Source: Zoogloea dura (lineage in GTDB: Bacteria > Pseudomonadota > Gammaproteobacteria > Burkholderiales > Rhodocyclaceae). Taken from it: a stretch of DNA of 64,000 nt. The notes under the pieces were generated by a model. The model searched no databases. It was not told where the DNA came from and saw nothing but the letters and a program-made list of their open reading frames with translations. The position numbers and the translations under genes were made by a program. Location: assembly GCF_012927165.1 (NCBI RefSeq), contig NZ_JABBGA010000008.1, positions 124,001 to 188,000 on the forward strand. Reading direction: 5' to 3'. This document shows positions 25,373 to 34,142 of this stretch, in pieces (within the stretch, counting starts at the first letter, position 1; the number at the start of each line of letters is the position of its first letter).

Positions 25373-25589
25373 GGGTGTTGCGCGTAACCACATCGGCCGC
25401 GGTGAGCTGTCGGTAAGCTGCGTCCGGTGCGGAGAATGCACTCTGGAGCTCGCGCTTGAGCGCTTTGAAGGCAGTCTGATCCGTGTCGAGCGGGCGCGTG
25501 CAAATGCTCTCACTGGCCCCCGGACCCTTTCGCGCGGTGATGCCGGCATTTGGCGCGGGCTTGGACTCAGATGAGGTGGATCGACTCAT
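25320..25589 (-). CDS. Possible orphan antitoxin-like small protein
   Basis: The ATG at 25589 follows a good GGAG site and gives 89 residues. The segment ESICTRPLDTDQTAFKALKR and on through LTAADVVTRN resembles C-terminal parts of addiction-module antitoxins, which often end soon after such an RN. Here the frame continues 20 residues into the convergent LysR gene, and no toxin gene follows. It may be a decayed antitoxin that lost its stop and partner, or a chance frame. I do not recognise a definite family. Confidence 0.35.
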   Translation of the reverse strand: MSRSTSSESKPAPNAGITARKGPGASESICTRPLDTDQTAFKALKRELQSAFSAPDAAYRQLTAADVVTRNTLSAPNTPPSGRSPSGNP

Positions 25590-25644
25590 GCCAGGCTCCA
25601 GGACAAACAATGGGTATCAACGGTATCCAATCGCGGCTCGTTGC

Positions 25645-26034
25645 TCAAGCTAAGGTCGTCTCGTCGGCGTCTCCGTTGTCCGTCAGCCTGCTAAGCACCA
25701 GCAGGTGCCCGTTGCGCACCCCCTCCAGCGCCGCCGGGTCCCCTTCCAGGCGCCCAAGCACATTGCACGGCGAGGCCAGCCGTGCGGCCTGGCCCGGGCA
25801 CAGCGGCACGGTGAGGGATGCGCCCTCGATCCAGTAGCACAGCGTCCCCGCTTCCACCACCTGCCGCGCTCCCGCCTCGCGCTTCAGGCCCAGTGCCGCG
25901 CTCAGCCGCATCTCCACACCGCGCCGGCTGGCGTTGGCGTGGATGGGCAGGGCCGAGAAGACGGCGCGGGCGCTGGGCGTGTCGAAAAGCCGGGCCGGCA
26001 CCTGGCCGTGGTCCCAGGAAATGAGGATGCGCAT
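25645..26034 (-). CDS. Cyclophilin-like fold protein (PF04126-type)
   Basis: The product from the ATG at 26034 has 129 residues. Features are MRILISWDHGQVPARLFDTP, SALPIHANASRRGVEMRL, VVEAGTLCYWIEGASL and SPCNVLGRLEGD, the layout of the bacterial cyclophilin-like (TM1367-type) family. No prolyl isomerase activity is established for these. A longer upstream frame would run into the oppositely oriented gene and is not credible. This is the second cyclophilin-like protein within 6 kb. Confidence 0.75.
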   Translation of the reverse strand: MRILISWDHGQVPARLFDTPSARAVFSALPIHANASRRGVEMRLSAALGLKREAGARQVVEAGTLCYWIEGASLTVPLCPGQAARLASPCNVLGRLEGDPAALEGVRNGHLLVLSRLTDNGDADETTLA

Positions 26035-26226
26035 GGGGGCGGCGGAATGATCGTCTGGGGGCTGACGATAGCGCCGCGTGGAGGAGGGGGGAATGGGCGG
26101 TGGGGTATTGACTGACGGTACGGGTGGCGTGGGGATGCGAGCTCGGGAAGCCGGAAGCCATGGACTGCTCCCCGAATCCCCGGTTGTAATGGCGTTACTC
26201 GACTTATTCCAACCGAAAGCCAGCCC

Positions 26227-26652
26227 ATGACCAAATGGATCCTCATCGCCATCGTCGCCTTTGTCGCCTTCTTCCACTGGAATTCCGGCCGCACCGCGCG
26301 GGCCTTTGAAAAGGCCACCGCCGAGATCCAGCGCCGCGCGCCCTTCGAGGTGACGCCGGAGGTGCGCCTGGACAAGGCCGAGCTCAAGGGCAAGGAACTG
26401 GCCTTGTCGCTGACCCTGCTGGACGAGGAGGCCGATGCGCCCTTCGTGGAGCAACAGCAGAACATCCACCTGCTCAAGACCCAGCTGATCAAGGGCTGGT
26501 GCGCCAACAAGGACCTGCGGCCGGCGATCAACGACGGCTACGTGATCGCCGTGACGGCCCGGCGCGGGGATGGTTCGGAGCTGACCCGGGTGCGGGTGAA
26601 CGAGGAGGAGTGCATCTGCGCGGTGCAGGGGGATATCTGCGTGATCCGCTAG
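26227..26652 (+). CDS. Hypothetical membrane-anchored protein
   Basis: This 141-residue protein is not recognised. An uncleaved N-terminal hydrophobic segment (residues 4-16, ILIAIVAFVAFFHW) is followed by a soluble domain with charged helices and a cysteine-containing C-terminus (Cys in WCANKDL, then ECICAVQGDICVIR). It could be an inner-membrane-anchored periplasmic protein with disulfides. Only a weak ribosome site is seen. Confidence 0.65.
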   Translation: MTKWILIAIVAFVAFFHWNSGRTARAFEKATAEIQRRAPFEVTPEVRLDKAELKGKELALSLTLLDEEADAPFVEQQQNIHLLKTQLIKGWCANKDLRPAINDGYVIAVTARRGDGSELTRVRVNEEECICAVQGDICVIR

Positions 26653-26708
26653 CCAGGGAGGGGGCGTCCGGCTCTCGGCAAGACCCGTGCATCCGTGGGT
26701 TCGACCTT

Positions 26709-26732
26709 GCCCGGAGGTGTCTTCCTCCGGGC
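26709..26732. terminator. Stem-loop between convergent genes
   Basis: GCCCGGAGG (26709-26717) and CCTCCGGGC (26724-26732) form a perfect 9-bp stem with a 6-base loop, in the 112-bp gap between two convergent genes. The T-run is poor (TGTCCTGT), so termination efficiency is uncertain. Confidence 0.5.
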
Positions 26733-26764
26733 TGTCCTGTCAGGGCCTTGCGGCCCGCTGCGCC

Positions 26765-27394
26765 TTACTCCGGCTTGCGTGCCACCATCCCGATCAGCGC
26801 CGACTTGCCCTTGTGGGCCTTGCCCTCGGTGATGTCTTCCTCGTATTCGACGAGTTCCTCGATCTCCCAGTCGGCGAAGGCCTCCTCAAGGAGTTCGGGG
26901 GTGTACAGGTTTTCCACGGCGGAGGGCCCGCCGGTGCCGTACTCGAGCTGTTTCTGGGTGTAGCCCTGCAGCAGGATGCGGCCGCCGGGGCGGGTGAGCT
27001 GTTTCATCACGTCGAACTGGCGCTCGCGCCATTCGGGGCCGACGAACTGGATGAAGATGCCCACCACCCAGTCGAAGGCGTTGTGGAGTTCGGCGGGGGG
27101 CCAGCCGGGCGCGAACATGTCGGCTTGCAGGAAGCGTACGTCCATCTTGCGGCCGAGGGCGAGGCGGCGGGCCTTCTCGACGGCCACCGCCGAGAGTTCG
27201 ATGGCGGTGACCTCCAGCCCCTGTTCCGCCAGCCATACGGAGTTGCGACCTTCCCCGTCGGCGACCGACAGGGCCGTGCTGCCATTGCTCAAGAGTTCGT
27301 GCCGGTGGGCGAGGAAGCGGTTCGGCTCGGTGCCGAACAGGTAGTCATCGCCGGCATCCCGGTAGCGCGTGCTCCACAGGGCTTCCTGGTTCAT
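26765..27394 (-). CDS. Class I SAM-dependent methyltransferase (TehB/TPMT-like)
   Basis: The ATG at 27394 lies 6 bases behind GAGGAG and gives 209 residues; an ATG 7 codons upstream has a poorer site. SAM motif I is ALSVADGEGRNSVWLAEQG (about residues 42-60), followed by AIELS and the FLQADMF/DWVVGIF segments. It resembles the small TehB/thiopurine methyltransferase-type family; the substrate cannot be told. It is a single gene, convergent with the hypothetical protein gene. Confidence 0.85.
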   Translation of the reverse strand: MNQEALWSTRYRDAGDDYLFGTEPNRFLAHRHELLSNGSTALSVADGEGRNSVWLAEQGLEVTAIELSAVAVEKARRLALGRKMDVRFLQADMFAPGWPPAELHNAFDWVVGIFIQFVGPEWRERQFDVMKQLTRPGGRILLQGYTQKQLEYGTGGPSAVENLYTPELLEEAFADWEIEELVEYEEDITEGKAHKGKSALIGMVARKPE

Positions 27395-27496
27395 GGGTGG
27401 CTCCTCATCGTTCATGGTAGGGCGTGCTCCCTTGCGGTGAGTCCGCCGCCGTCCCGGTGGACGGCAACCGGATCGGACAGCGGATCGGGTGCACCG

Positions 27497-27531
27497 GTTC
27501 AGCGCGGCTGCATGGGCACTATAATCCCGGC
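27497..27531 (+). promoter_or_regulatory. Promoter giving a leaderless marR mRNA
   Basis: A perfect TATAAT at 27520-27525 is followed by only six bases before the ATG at 27532, so transcription would start at or within a base or two of the start codon. The -35 is weak. No ribosome-binding site is present. The same layout occurs at 30811-30823. Confidence 0.6.
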
Positions 27532-28035
27532 ATGCCTATTGTTCATGCTCCTCTGGTGGTCGCGGGCGACCACGACGACCTGTCCCTGGCCGTGTTGCGC
27601 CAGTTCCGCGTGATCTTTGGCTCGGTGCGCCAGCATTTCCGCGAGATCGAGCAGCAGTGCGGCGTGTCCGGCTCCCAGCTGTGGCTGCTGCACGAGATTG
27701 CACGCACGCCGGGTATTGGCGTGTCGGCCCTGGCCCAGCGCCTGTCCATCCACCAGTCCACCTGCAGCCAGCTGGTGGACAAGCTCGAGGTGCGCGGCCT
27801 GGTGCGCAAGGAGCGTGGGCGGGAAGACCAGCGCCGGGTGGGGCTGGCCCTGGCCGAGGGGGCGGAGACGATGCTGGCGGCGGCGCCAGGCCCGGTCGAA
27901 GGCGTGCTGCCGGAGGCCCTGGAGGGGCTGCCGGAAGACATCCTGCGCCAGCTCAACGGTGGCCTGGCCCAGCTCATCGAGCGCCTGGCGCGGCGCGACG
28001 AGCCCTCTGCCGGACGGCATCTGTCCGAGCTGTGA
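27532..28035 (+). CDS. MarR-family transcriptional regulator
   Basis: The product from the ATG at 27532 has 167 residues. A MarR winged helix lies at about residues 45-120: GVSGSQLWLLHEIARTPGIG, LAQRLSIHQSTCSQLVDKLE and the wing RGREDQRRVGLALAEG. The start is chosen because TATAAT sits just before it. It is directly upstream of puuE on the same strand, so control of allantoin use is plausible but untested. Confidence 0.88.
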   Translation: MPIVHAPLVVAGDHDDLSLAVLRQFRVIFGSVRQHFREIEQQCGVSGSQLWLLHEIARTPGIGVSALAQRLSIHQSTCSQLVDKLEVRGLVRKERGREDQRRVGLALAEGAETMLAAAPGPVEGVLPEALEGLPEDILRQLNGGLAQLIERLARRDEPSAGRHLSEL

Positions 28036-28088
28036 GGCGGTCTGCCGTGCGCCCGCCACCGGGCGGCATACGACAAGCCTGATATCCG

Positions 28089-28133
28089 TTATAAGCATTC
28101 CTGCACGCACGCCGGGGGCTGGGCTCCTACACT
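28089..28133 (+). promoter_or_regulatory. puuE promoter with shared TTATMA/TACACT layout
   Basis: TTATAA (28089-28094, in GTTATAAGC) begins 39 bp before TACACT (28128-28133), matching the uraH and permease promoters in sequence and spacing. The puuE ATG is 40 bp past the -10. Confidence 0.55.
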
Positions 28134-28172
28134 TCGGGCATCACTTAGCGACATGAGTAGCCGGAGCCCGAC

Positions 28173-29120
28173 ATGCCTGTTCTGCCCCCCACCTCCCTTG
28201 ATCCCGCCTATCCCCGCGACCTGATCGGCTACGGCCGCAAGCCGCCCTTCGCCGACTGGCCGGGCAAGGCCAGGGTGGCGGTGCAGTTCGTCCTCAATTA
28301 CGAGGAGGGCGGCGAGAACAGTGTGCTGCATGGCGATGCGGGTAGCGAACAGTTCCTGTCCGAGCTGTTCAACCCGGCCAGCTACCCGGACCGCCATCTG
28401 TCGATGGAGGGGGTCTACGAGTACGGCTCGCGGGTCGGGGTGTGGCGCATCCTGCGGGAGTTCGAGCGGCGCGGCCTGCCGATGACCATCTTCGGCGTGT
28501 CGATGGCCCTGCAGCGCCACCCGGAACTGACCGCCGCCTTCCGCGAGCTGGGCCACGAGATCGCCTGCCACGGCTGGCGCTGGATCCACTACCAGAACGT
28601 GGACGAGGCCACCGAGCGCGAGCACATGCGCATCGGCATGGAGATCATCGAGCAGCTTACCGGCGAGCGCGCGCTGGGCTGGTACACCGGCCGGGATTCG
28701 CCCAACACCCGCCGCCTGGTGGCCGACTACGGCGGCTTCCTGTACGACTCGGATTACTACGGTGACGACCTGCCCTTCTGGACTCCGGTGCAGAAGACCG
28801 ACGGCAGCCAGGTGCCCCACCTGGTGGTGCCCTACACCCTCGACACCAACGACATGCGCTTCTCGCTGCCCCAGGGTTTCTCCCACGGCGATGAGTTCTT
28901 TGAATACCTGCGCGATGCTTTCGACGTGATGTACGAGGAGGGCGACGAGCGGCCGGCCATGCTCAGCGTCGGCATGCACTGCCGCCTGCTGGGGCGCCCG
29001 GGGCGCTTCCTCGCTCTGCAGCGCTTTCTCGACCATATCGAAAAGCATGATCGGGTGTGGGTATGCCGGCGGGTGGATATTGCCCGCCATTGGATGGAGA
29101 AGCACCCCTTCCGGGGCTGA
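28173..29120 (+). CDS. puuE: Allantoinase, polysaccharide-deacetylase type
   Basis: The 315-residue protein hydrolyses S-allantoin to allantoate. It is the PuuE type (NodB-like fold, metal-independent) rather than the amidohydrolase AllB. Signatures are [60 protein letters not shown] and [12 protein letters not shown]. It is the first gene of the puuE-alc-allA operon. Confidence 0.97.
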   Translation: MPVLPPTSLDPAYPRDLIGYGRKPPFADWPGKARVAVQFVLNYEEGGENSVLHGDAGSEQFLSELFNPASYPDRHLSMEGVYEYGSRVGVWRILREFERRGLPMTIFGVSMALQRHPELTAAFRELGHEIACHGWRWIHYQNVDEATEREHMRIGMEIIEQLTGERALGWYTGRDSPNTRRLVADYGGFLYDSDYYGDDLPFWTPVQKTDGSQVPHLVVPYTLDTNDMRFSLPQGFSHGDEFFEYLRDAFDVMYEEGDERPAMLSVGMHCRLLGRPGRFLALQRFLDHIEKHDRVWVCRRVDIARHWMEKHPFRG

Positions 29121-29194
29121 GCACCCGTCTGCATCTGCCCGCATTGACCTCTCAGCGACAACCAAACCCCAACAGATTCCAAGGAGACTTACCC

Positions 29195-30241
29195 ATGGCC
29201 AGCCATACCCCCGGCGCCCCCGTCTTTGCCCCCGCCGCCGACCTGCCCGACTGGGCCCTGCGTTCGGTGGATCTCGCCAACCCGCGCCTGGGTGCCCGGG
29301 CCTTGTACGCCTCGGACGATTTCTTCGCCGAGGTGTCGCGCATGCTCAACCCGGAGCCGGCGCAGTTCGTGCCCGGCAAGTTCGACACCAACGGCAAGTG
29401 GATGGACGGCTGGGAGTCCCGCCGCAAGCGCGTGGCCGGCCACGACTGGGCGCTGCTGAAGCTGGGCGTGAAGGGCATCATCCGCGGCTTCGACGTGGAC
29501 ACCAGCCACTTCACCGGCAACTACCCGCCGGCGGTGTCCATCGAGGCCACCGTGTCGGCCAGCGATGAGGTAGAGGCCCTCAAGGCGGCCACCTGGACCG
29601 AGATCCTGCCGGCCACGCCGCTCGGCCCCAACAGCCACCACATCCTGGAATGCGCCAGCGCCGACGCCTGGACCCACCTGCGGGTGAACATCTACCCGGA
29701 CGGCGGCATCGCCCGGTTGCGCGTGTATGGGCGCCCGGTGGGGGCGCTGGAGAGCCTCACCGGCGACGAGACCATCGACCTGCTGGCGATGGAGAACGGC
29801 GGCCGCGCCGTGTCGTGGAACGACGCCAGTTTCGGCTCCACCGTGGCGGCGCTGCTGCTGCCCGGGCGTGGCCAGAACATGGGCGATGGCTGGGAGACCC
29901 GGCGCCGCCGCGAGCCGGGCAACGACTGGTGCGTGCTGGAGCTGGGCGCCCCGGGCACGGTGGACCGGATCGAAGTGGACACCGCCTTCTTCAAGGGCAA
30001 CTACCCGGACCGCTGCTCCATCCAGGCTGCTTACGTGAGCGGCGGCACCGACCGCTCGATCACCACCCAGTCCATGTTCTGGCAGACCCTGCTGCCGGAG
30101 CAGAAGCTGCAGATGGACGCGGTGCACAGCTTCAGCGAAGAGATCGCCCGGCTCGGCCCGATCACCCACGTGCGTTTCAACATCTTCCCCGACGGTGGCG
30201 TGTCGCGCCTGCGCCTGTGGGGCAAGGTCGAGAAGAAGTAA
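29195..30241 (+). CDS. alc: Allantoicase
   Basis: The 348-residue enzyme hydrolyses allantoate to S-ureidoglycolate and urea. It shows the two-repeat allantoicase fold: each half has a [12 protein letters not shown] / [12 protein letters not shown] segment, a [15 protein letters not shown] / [14 protein letters not shown] segment and a [16 protein letters not shown] / [15 protein letters not shown] segment. An AAGGAGA site supports the ATG at 29195 over the longer frame. Confidence 0.97.
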   Translation: MASHTPGAPVFAPAADLPDWALRSVDLANPRLGARALYASDDFFAEVSRMLNPEPAQFVPGKFDTNGKWMDGWESRRKRVAGHDWALLKLGVKGIIRGFDVDTSHFTGNYPPAVSIEATVSASDEVEALKAATWTEILPATPLGPNSHHILECASADAWTHLRVNIYPDGGIARLRVYGRPVGALESLTGDETIDLLAMENGGRAVSWNDASFGSTVAALLLPGRGQNMGDGWETRRRREPGNDWCVLELGAPGTVDRIEVDTAFFKGNYPDRCSIQAAYVSGGTDRSITTQSMFWQTLLPEQKLQMDAVHSFSEEIARLGPITHVRFNIFPDGGVSRLRLWGKVEKK

Positions 30242-30251
30242 GGGGCGCGCC

Positions 30252-30782
30252 ATGAGCGGCATCCAGGACTTGCAGGACATTCACGACCTCCGGGTCGAGC
30301 CCCTCACCCGGGAGGCCTTCGCACCCTTCGGCGACGTCATCGAGGCCAGCGACGCGGTGCGCCACTTCACCATCAACGGCGGCAACACCGAGCGCTACCA
30401 CGACCTGGCGAATGTCGAGCCGGGGCCGGAGGGCAAGGTGATCGTCTCGATCTTCCGCGGCCAGCCGCGCAGCCTGCCCTTCGTGGTGGAGATGATGGAG
30501 CGCCACCCGCTGGGCAGCCAGGCCTTCATGCCCCTCAACGGCAAGCCCTACCTGGTGGTGGTGGCGGAGGCCGGTGATCCGCCCGGGGTGGGCGATCTGC
30601 GGGTCTTCCTGGCGCGCGGCGACCAGGGCGTCAACTACGCCCGCGGGGTGTGGCACCACCCGCTGCTGGCCCTTGGGTCAGTGTGCGACTTCCTGGTGGT
30701 GGACCGCAGCGGGATTGCTGCCAACAGCGCCCCCAACTGCGACGAGGTTCCCATCACCCCGGCGGGCCGCATCCCGGCCTGA
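30252..30782 (+). CDS. allA: Ureidoglycolate lyase
   Basis: The 176-residue cupin-like enzyme splits S-ureidoglycolate to glyoxylate and urea. Motifs are [64 protein letters not shown] and DFLVVDRSG. It follows alc by 10 bp and supplies glyoxylate to Gcl, closing the ureide half of the pathway. Confidence 0.97.
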   Translation: MSGIQDLQDIHDLRVEPLTREAFAPFGDVIEASDAVRHFTINGGNTERYHDLANVEPGPEGKVIVSIFRGQPRSLPFVVEMMERHPLGSQAFMPLNGKPYLVVVAEAGDPPGVGDLRVFLARGDQGVNYARGVWHHPLLALGSVCDFLVVDRSGIAANSAPNCDEVPITPAGRIPA

Positions 30783-30785
30783 GCC

Positions 30786-30823
30786 TTGCTGCCCGGGTCG
30801 GCGCGGGGCTTACAATCCCGCGC
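30786..30823 (+). promoter_or_regulatory. Promoter giving a leaderless TPR-gene mRNA
   Basis: TACAAT at 30811-30816 is followed by CCCGCGC and then ATG at 30824, placing the transcription start at the start codon. TTGCTG (30786-30791) is a candidate -35 at 19 bp. No ribosome site is present. Confidence 0.55.
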
Positions 30824-32197
30824 ATGGACAACCCCTTCCTGACCCGGGCCGAGCTGCTGTTCTTCCAGGACCGGCATGCCGAGGCCCTGCGCACGGCCCG
30901 CATGGGCCTGGCGCTGTTTACGGACGACCCCGACCTGCTCGAGATCGTCGCCCACTGCGCCAGCGTGCTCGGCGACGTGGACGAGGCCGCAGCCTGCTGG
31001 GCACGTCTGGCTACCCTGTGCCCCGAAGCGGCCGAGCCCCGCAATGAAAGAGCCATCCTGCTCGGCCGGCTGGGGCGGGTGGAGGAGGCCGAGGCGGAGT
31101 TCCGCGCCGCCATCGAGCGTGCCCCCGGCTGGGCCGCGACCCATTCCAACCTGGGCACCCTGCTGGCCGACCTGGCCCGCGACGGGGAGGCCGAGGCCTG
31201 CTTCCGCCGCGCCCTGGCGCTGGATCCGGATTCCGCCGTGGCGGCCAGGAACCTGGGCCAGCTGCTGCTCGCCACGGGCCGCTTCGACGAAGGCTGGGCC
31301 CTCCACGAGAGCCGCCTGCGGGAGACCCCGCCGGTGTCGGTGCCCGCCGACATGCCCTGCCGCTTCTGGCAGGGTGAGCCACTGGCCGGCAGGTCCGTGC
31401 TGGTGCTGCCCGAGCAGGGCCTGGGCGACGAGATCCAGTTCAGCCGCTACCTGCCGTGGCTCAAGGCCCAGGGCGCGGCGCGGGTCACCCTGGTCTGCCG
31501 GGCGGCCCAGAAGGCCTTGTTTGCCAGCCTGGCCGGCGTGGACCAGCTGCTCGCGCTGGAGGACGAGGCCGACGGCCTGCTCGAGGCCCACGACTACTGG
31601 ACCCTGCTGCTGAGCCTGCCCTTCCGCGCGGCGACCCGCGCCGACAGCATCCCCGCCGACCTTCCCTACCTGCACCCCGACCCGCTGCGCCAGGCCGCGC
31701 TGGCGCCGCTCCTTGCCGGCGCCGGGCGCAAGGTGGGCCTGGTGTGGCGGGGCAATCCGGCCCACGCCAACGACCGCGACCGCTCCCTGCCCGACCTGTC
31801 GCTGCTGGCGCCCCTGTGGGCGGTGCCGGGGCTGCGCTTCTTCAGCCTGCAGGTCCCCGCGCAGCCGTTGCCAGCGGGGCTACATGAGGGGCTGCCGCTG
31901 ACCAACCTGGCGCCGCATCTGCATGACTTCGCCGACACCGCCGCCGTGCTGGCCGGGCTGGATCTGCTGATCTCGGTGGATACCTCCAGCGCCCACCTGG
32001 CCGGCGCGCTGGGCCTGCCCTGCTGGCTGCTGCTCCCCGCCTGGCGCTGCGACTGGCGCTGGCAGCGGGGGCGCAGCGACAGCCCGTGGTATCCGCGCAC
32101 CCGCCTGTTCCGCCAGTCGCACCGCGGCGAGTGGGGAGAGGTGGTCGAGGCGGTGGGCCGGGCGCTGGCCGGATGGGCGGCGGGGCCGCCCGCCTGA
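30824..32197 (+). CDS. TPR protein with family-9-like glycosyltransferase domain
   Basis: The 457-residue protein starts with tetratricopeptide repeats (about residues 1-150; NLGTLLADLARDGEAEACFR, LDPDSAVAARNLGQLLLATG). The C-terminal part resembles glycosyltransferase family 9/SPINDLY-like domains (LPEQGLGDEIQFSRYLPWL near 200, DLLISVDTSSAHLAGALGLP near 380). It may glycosylate proteins or cell-surface carbohydrate; the acceptor is unknown. The start is fixed by the promoter just before it. Confidence 0.8.
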   Translation: MDNPFLTRAELLFFQDRHAEALRTARMGLALFTDDPDLLEIVAHCASVLGDVDEAAACWARLATLCPEAAEPRNERAILLGRLGRVEEAEAEFRAAIERAPGWAATHSNLGTLLADLARDGEAEACFRRALALDPDSAVAARNLGQLLLATGRFDEGWALHESRLRETPPVSVPADMPCRFWQGEPLAGRSVLVLPEQGLGDEIQFSRYLPWLKAQGAARVTLVCRAAQKALFASLAGVDQLLALEDEADGLLEAHDYWTLLLSLPFRAATRADSIPADLPYLHPDPLRQAALAPLLAGAGRKVGLVWRGNPAHANDRDRSLPDLSLLAPLWAVPGLRFFSLQVPAQPLPAGLHEGLPLTNLAPHLHDFADTAAVLAGLDLLISVDTSSAHLAGALGLPCWLLLPAWRCDWRWQRGRSDSPWYPRTRLFRQSHRGEWGEVVEAVGRALAGWAAGPPA

Positions 32198-32218
32198 GGT
32201 CTGATGTCTGCCGGTCAA

Positions 32219-32260
32219 CGCACAAGGGGCCACGCGAGCGCGGCCCCTTGTGCGTTTGAA
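32219..32260. terminator. Strong stem-loop between convergent genes
   Basis: CGCACAAGGGGCC (32219-32231) and GGCCCCTTGTGCG (32242-32254) form a perfect 13-bp stem with a 10-base loop, between the convergent TPR and lipoprotein genes. The T-run (TTTGAAAAT) is short but present on both sides, so it can serve both directions. Confidence 0.75.
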
Positions 32261-32268
32261 AATGGATT

Positions 32269-33075
32269 TCAGACGCCGTTGAAGCGCAGCAGCGTGGTCC
32301 GCGCCGTGATGGTGCCGTTGCCGTCGGCGCTCTGCAGGAAGAGGCCGCGGTAGGGGCCTTCGGCGACGCTCCAGCTGGTGGACTTGGTGGTGATGCCGTC
32401 CATGGTGGTCTCGCTGCTCATCTTGCAAGCCTTGAAGCTACCCGCCGGCACGCTGATGGTCTCGGTGCCGAGGAAGGTTTCCTTGAGGGTCTGGGTCTTG
32501 TCGGGAGAAGCCGCGGGGCCCTCGAACTTGACCGTGTACGTATAGCTGCGGGGCGTGTTGAGGGGCAGGGTGTAGGGCTTGCGCAGGGCGGGGTCGATGG
32601 AGGTGGTGGTGCTCACCGAGACGCCCAGGGTGGACACCAGGCTGATCTGCCCGAAGGTGACCGCTTCGCTGCTTTCCAGGCGGGTGTAGTTCTTCACCTG
32701 AGTTGTGCTGCCGGCACCGATACCTGTCGTGATGGTGGTGTCCACCTGAAGTTCGGTAGCGGTGTTGCCCTTGAAGGTGGTGCTGCCATTGACGGTGTAG
32801 CGGTTGCTGGTGGCCGTGGCCACGGAGCCGCTGCCGTCCAGGTTCTGCACGTCGATCTGGTAGTTGTTGCCGGTGGTGTACAGCGCGGCATTGGTGAAGC
32901 AGTCCCCCGAGTCGCTGCCGGCAGTGGTGGTGGTGCCGGTGCCCGTTCCGCCGCTGCCGGCTGAAGACCCGCTGCCCGCCGCGCTGCTGGAGGGGGTACC
33001 GGACGAGCCTCCATCGCTGCCGCAGGCGGACAGCAGGACGGACAGCATGAGAACGGACAGCAGCTTCAGCTTCAT
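32269..33075 (-). CDS. Hypothetical lipoprotein
   Basis: The product from the ATG at 33075 has 268 residues and begins MKLKLLSVLMLSVLLSAC with a clear lipobox. A 40-residue Ser/Gly/Thr linker follows, then a beta-rich domain with many Thr/Ser (residues about 60-268, including SVPAGSFKACKMSSETTMDG). The family is unknown to me. It is probably anchored in a membrane facing the periplasm. GGGAG precedes the ATG; a longer frame lacks a ribosome site. Confidence 0.8.
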   Translation of the reverse strand: MKLKLLSVLMLSVLLSACGSDGGSSGTPSSSAAGSGSSAGSGGTGTGTTTTAGSDSGDCFTNAALYTTGNNYQIDVQNLDGSGSVATATSNRYTVNGSTTFKGNTATELQVDTTITTGIGAGSTTQVKNYTRLESSEAVTFGQISLVSTLGVSVSTTTSIDPALRKPYTLPLNTPRSYTYTVKFEGPAASPDKTQTLKETFLGTETISVPAGSFKACKMSSETTMDGITTKSTSWSVAEGPYRGLFLQSADGNGTITARTTLLRFNGV

Positions 33076-33265
33076 CGAACCAATCTCCCGGAATGGATAG
33101 TCATGTGGGTTGAGGGCAGGCGCAGGCGGCTTGCGTGGCAGGGGCCTCGGTACGTAAAGAAGTGTAAGGAATGACCTTCGGGCCGCCCGTGATGAAGCGC
33201 CGTCGCCATGGGCATACTTCACGGATCGCAGCATTCGCCGGGGGGGCGGCGATCACGGGCGTTTC

Positions 33266-33279
33266 TTGGCGCAGATCAA
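33266..33279 (+). promoter_or_regulatory. FNR/Dnr-type box upstream of napF
   Basis: TTGGC-GCAG-ATCAA matches TTGAT-N4-ATCAA with a perfect right half-site, 57 bp ahead of the napF start. This supports anaerobic or NO-linked control of the nap operon. Confidence 0.65.
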
Positions 33280-33336
33280 GGTTTCCAGCGGGGGAGAGGC
33301 CTAGCATCGGCCCATCTGAAAGACCCCGAGCCCCTC

Positions 33337-33846
33337 ATGGATGTTTCCCGACGGCGGTTTCTCGGTGGGCGTGCGCCGCTTCCGGCGCCTTTCCGCCCGC
33401 CCTGGAGCCTGTCCGAGCCTCTCTTCCTCGATCGCTGCAGCCGCTGCGATGACTGCGTGAAAGCGTGTCCCACCGGCCTGCTGCAGCGGGGGGAGAGCGG
33501 CCATCCGGTGGCTGACTTCATGCAGGCCGCCTGCACCCTGTGCGGTGATTGCAGCCGGGCCTGTCCGACGGGAGCGATCGCCTCCCTCGACGGAGCCGAC
33601 GTGCCGGGCCCCTGGTCTTTCGGCATTGCCATCGGCGAGGGCTGCCTGGCCCACCAGAACGTGGAGTGCCGCGTCTGCGGCGAAATCTGCGACACCGGTG
33701 CGATCCGTTTCCGGCCCCGCCTTGGCGGCGTGCCCCTGCCCGAGGTGGACAACACCTCATGCACCGGCTGCGGCGCCTGCCTGGCTCCCTGTCCCGTGGT
33801 CGCCATCCAGCGGGTGGCGACCCCCACTGCCCCGGAGGGCTCATGA
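33337..33846 (+). CDS. napF: Ferredoxin-type protein NapF
   Basis: The 169-residue protein starts with a twin-arginine-like SRRRFLGGRAP segment and carries several [4Fe-4S] Cys clusters: CSRCDDCVKACP, CTLCGDCSRACP, CRVCGEIC and CTGCGACLAPCP. NapF is thought to help mature NapA in the cytoplasm. The ATG at 33337 is the plausible start although its ribosome site is weak. It is the first gene of nap and overlaps napD by ATGA. Confidence 0.95.
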   Translation: MDVSRRRFLGGRAPLPAPFRPPWSLSEPLFLDRCSRCDDCVKACPTGLLQRGESGHPVADFMQAACTLCGDCSRACPTGAIASLDGADVPGPWSFGIAIGEGCLAHQNVECRVCGEICDTGAIRFRPRLGGVPLPEVDNTSCTGCGACLAPCPVVAIQRVATPTAPEGS

Positions 33847-34142
33847 ACATCGTCAGTCTCGTCCTGCGCATCAAGCCGGAGACCCGTGCCGAGGCGGAAG
33901 CCGCCTTGTGTGCCTACCCCGGCGTCGAATGCCACGGCATGTCGGATGACGGCAAGCTCGTCGTCACCGTCGAGGATGCGGAAGGGGCGGCCATGTCCGA
34001 CACCCTGATCGCCCTGCACCGGGTGCCCCAGGTGCTGGCCGCCACCCTGGCCTACGAGCACACCAACGTCCCCTCCGGTGACGCCCCCCTTTCGAATCAA
34101 GCGCAAGCAGCGCATTCCCCCTGCGAGGAGGCCCAATCATGA
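33843..34142 (+). CDS. napD: NapD, NapA signal-peptide chaperone
   Basis: A 99-residue protein beginning [19 protein letters not shown], with [14 protein letters not shown] and the [15 protein letters not shown] segment, matching NapD. It binds the Tat signal of NapA during cofactor loading. A tail of about 20 residues follows the usual NapD end. It overlaps napF and napA by four bases each. Confidence 0.95.
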   Translation: MNIVSLVLRIKPETRAEAEAALCAYPGVECHGMSDDGKLVVTVEDAEGAAMSDTLIALHRVPQVLAATLAYEHTNVPSGDAPLSNQAQAAHSPCEEAQS

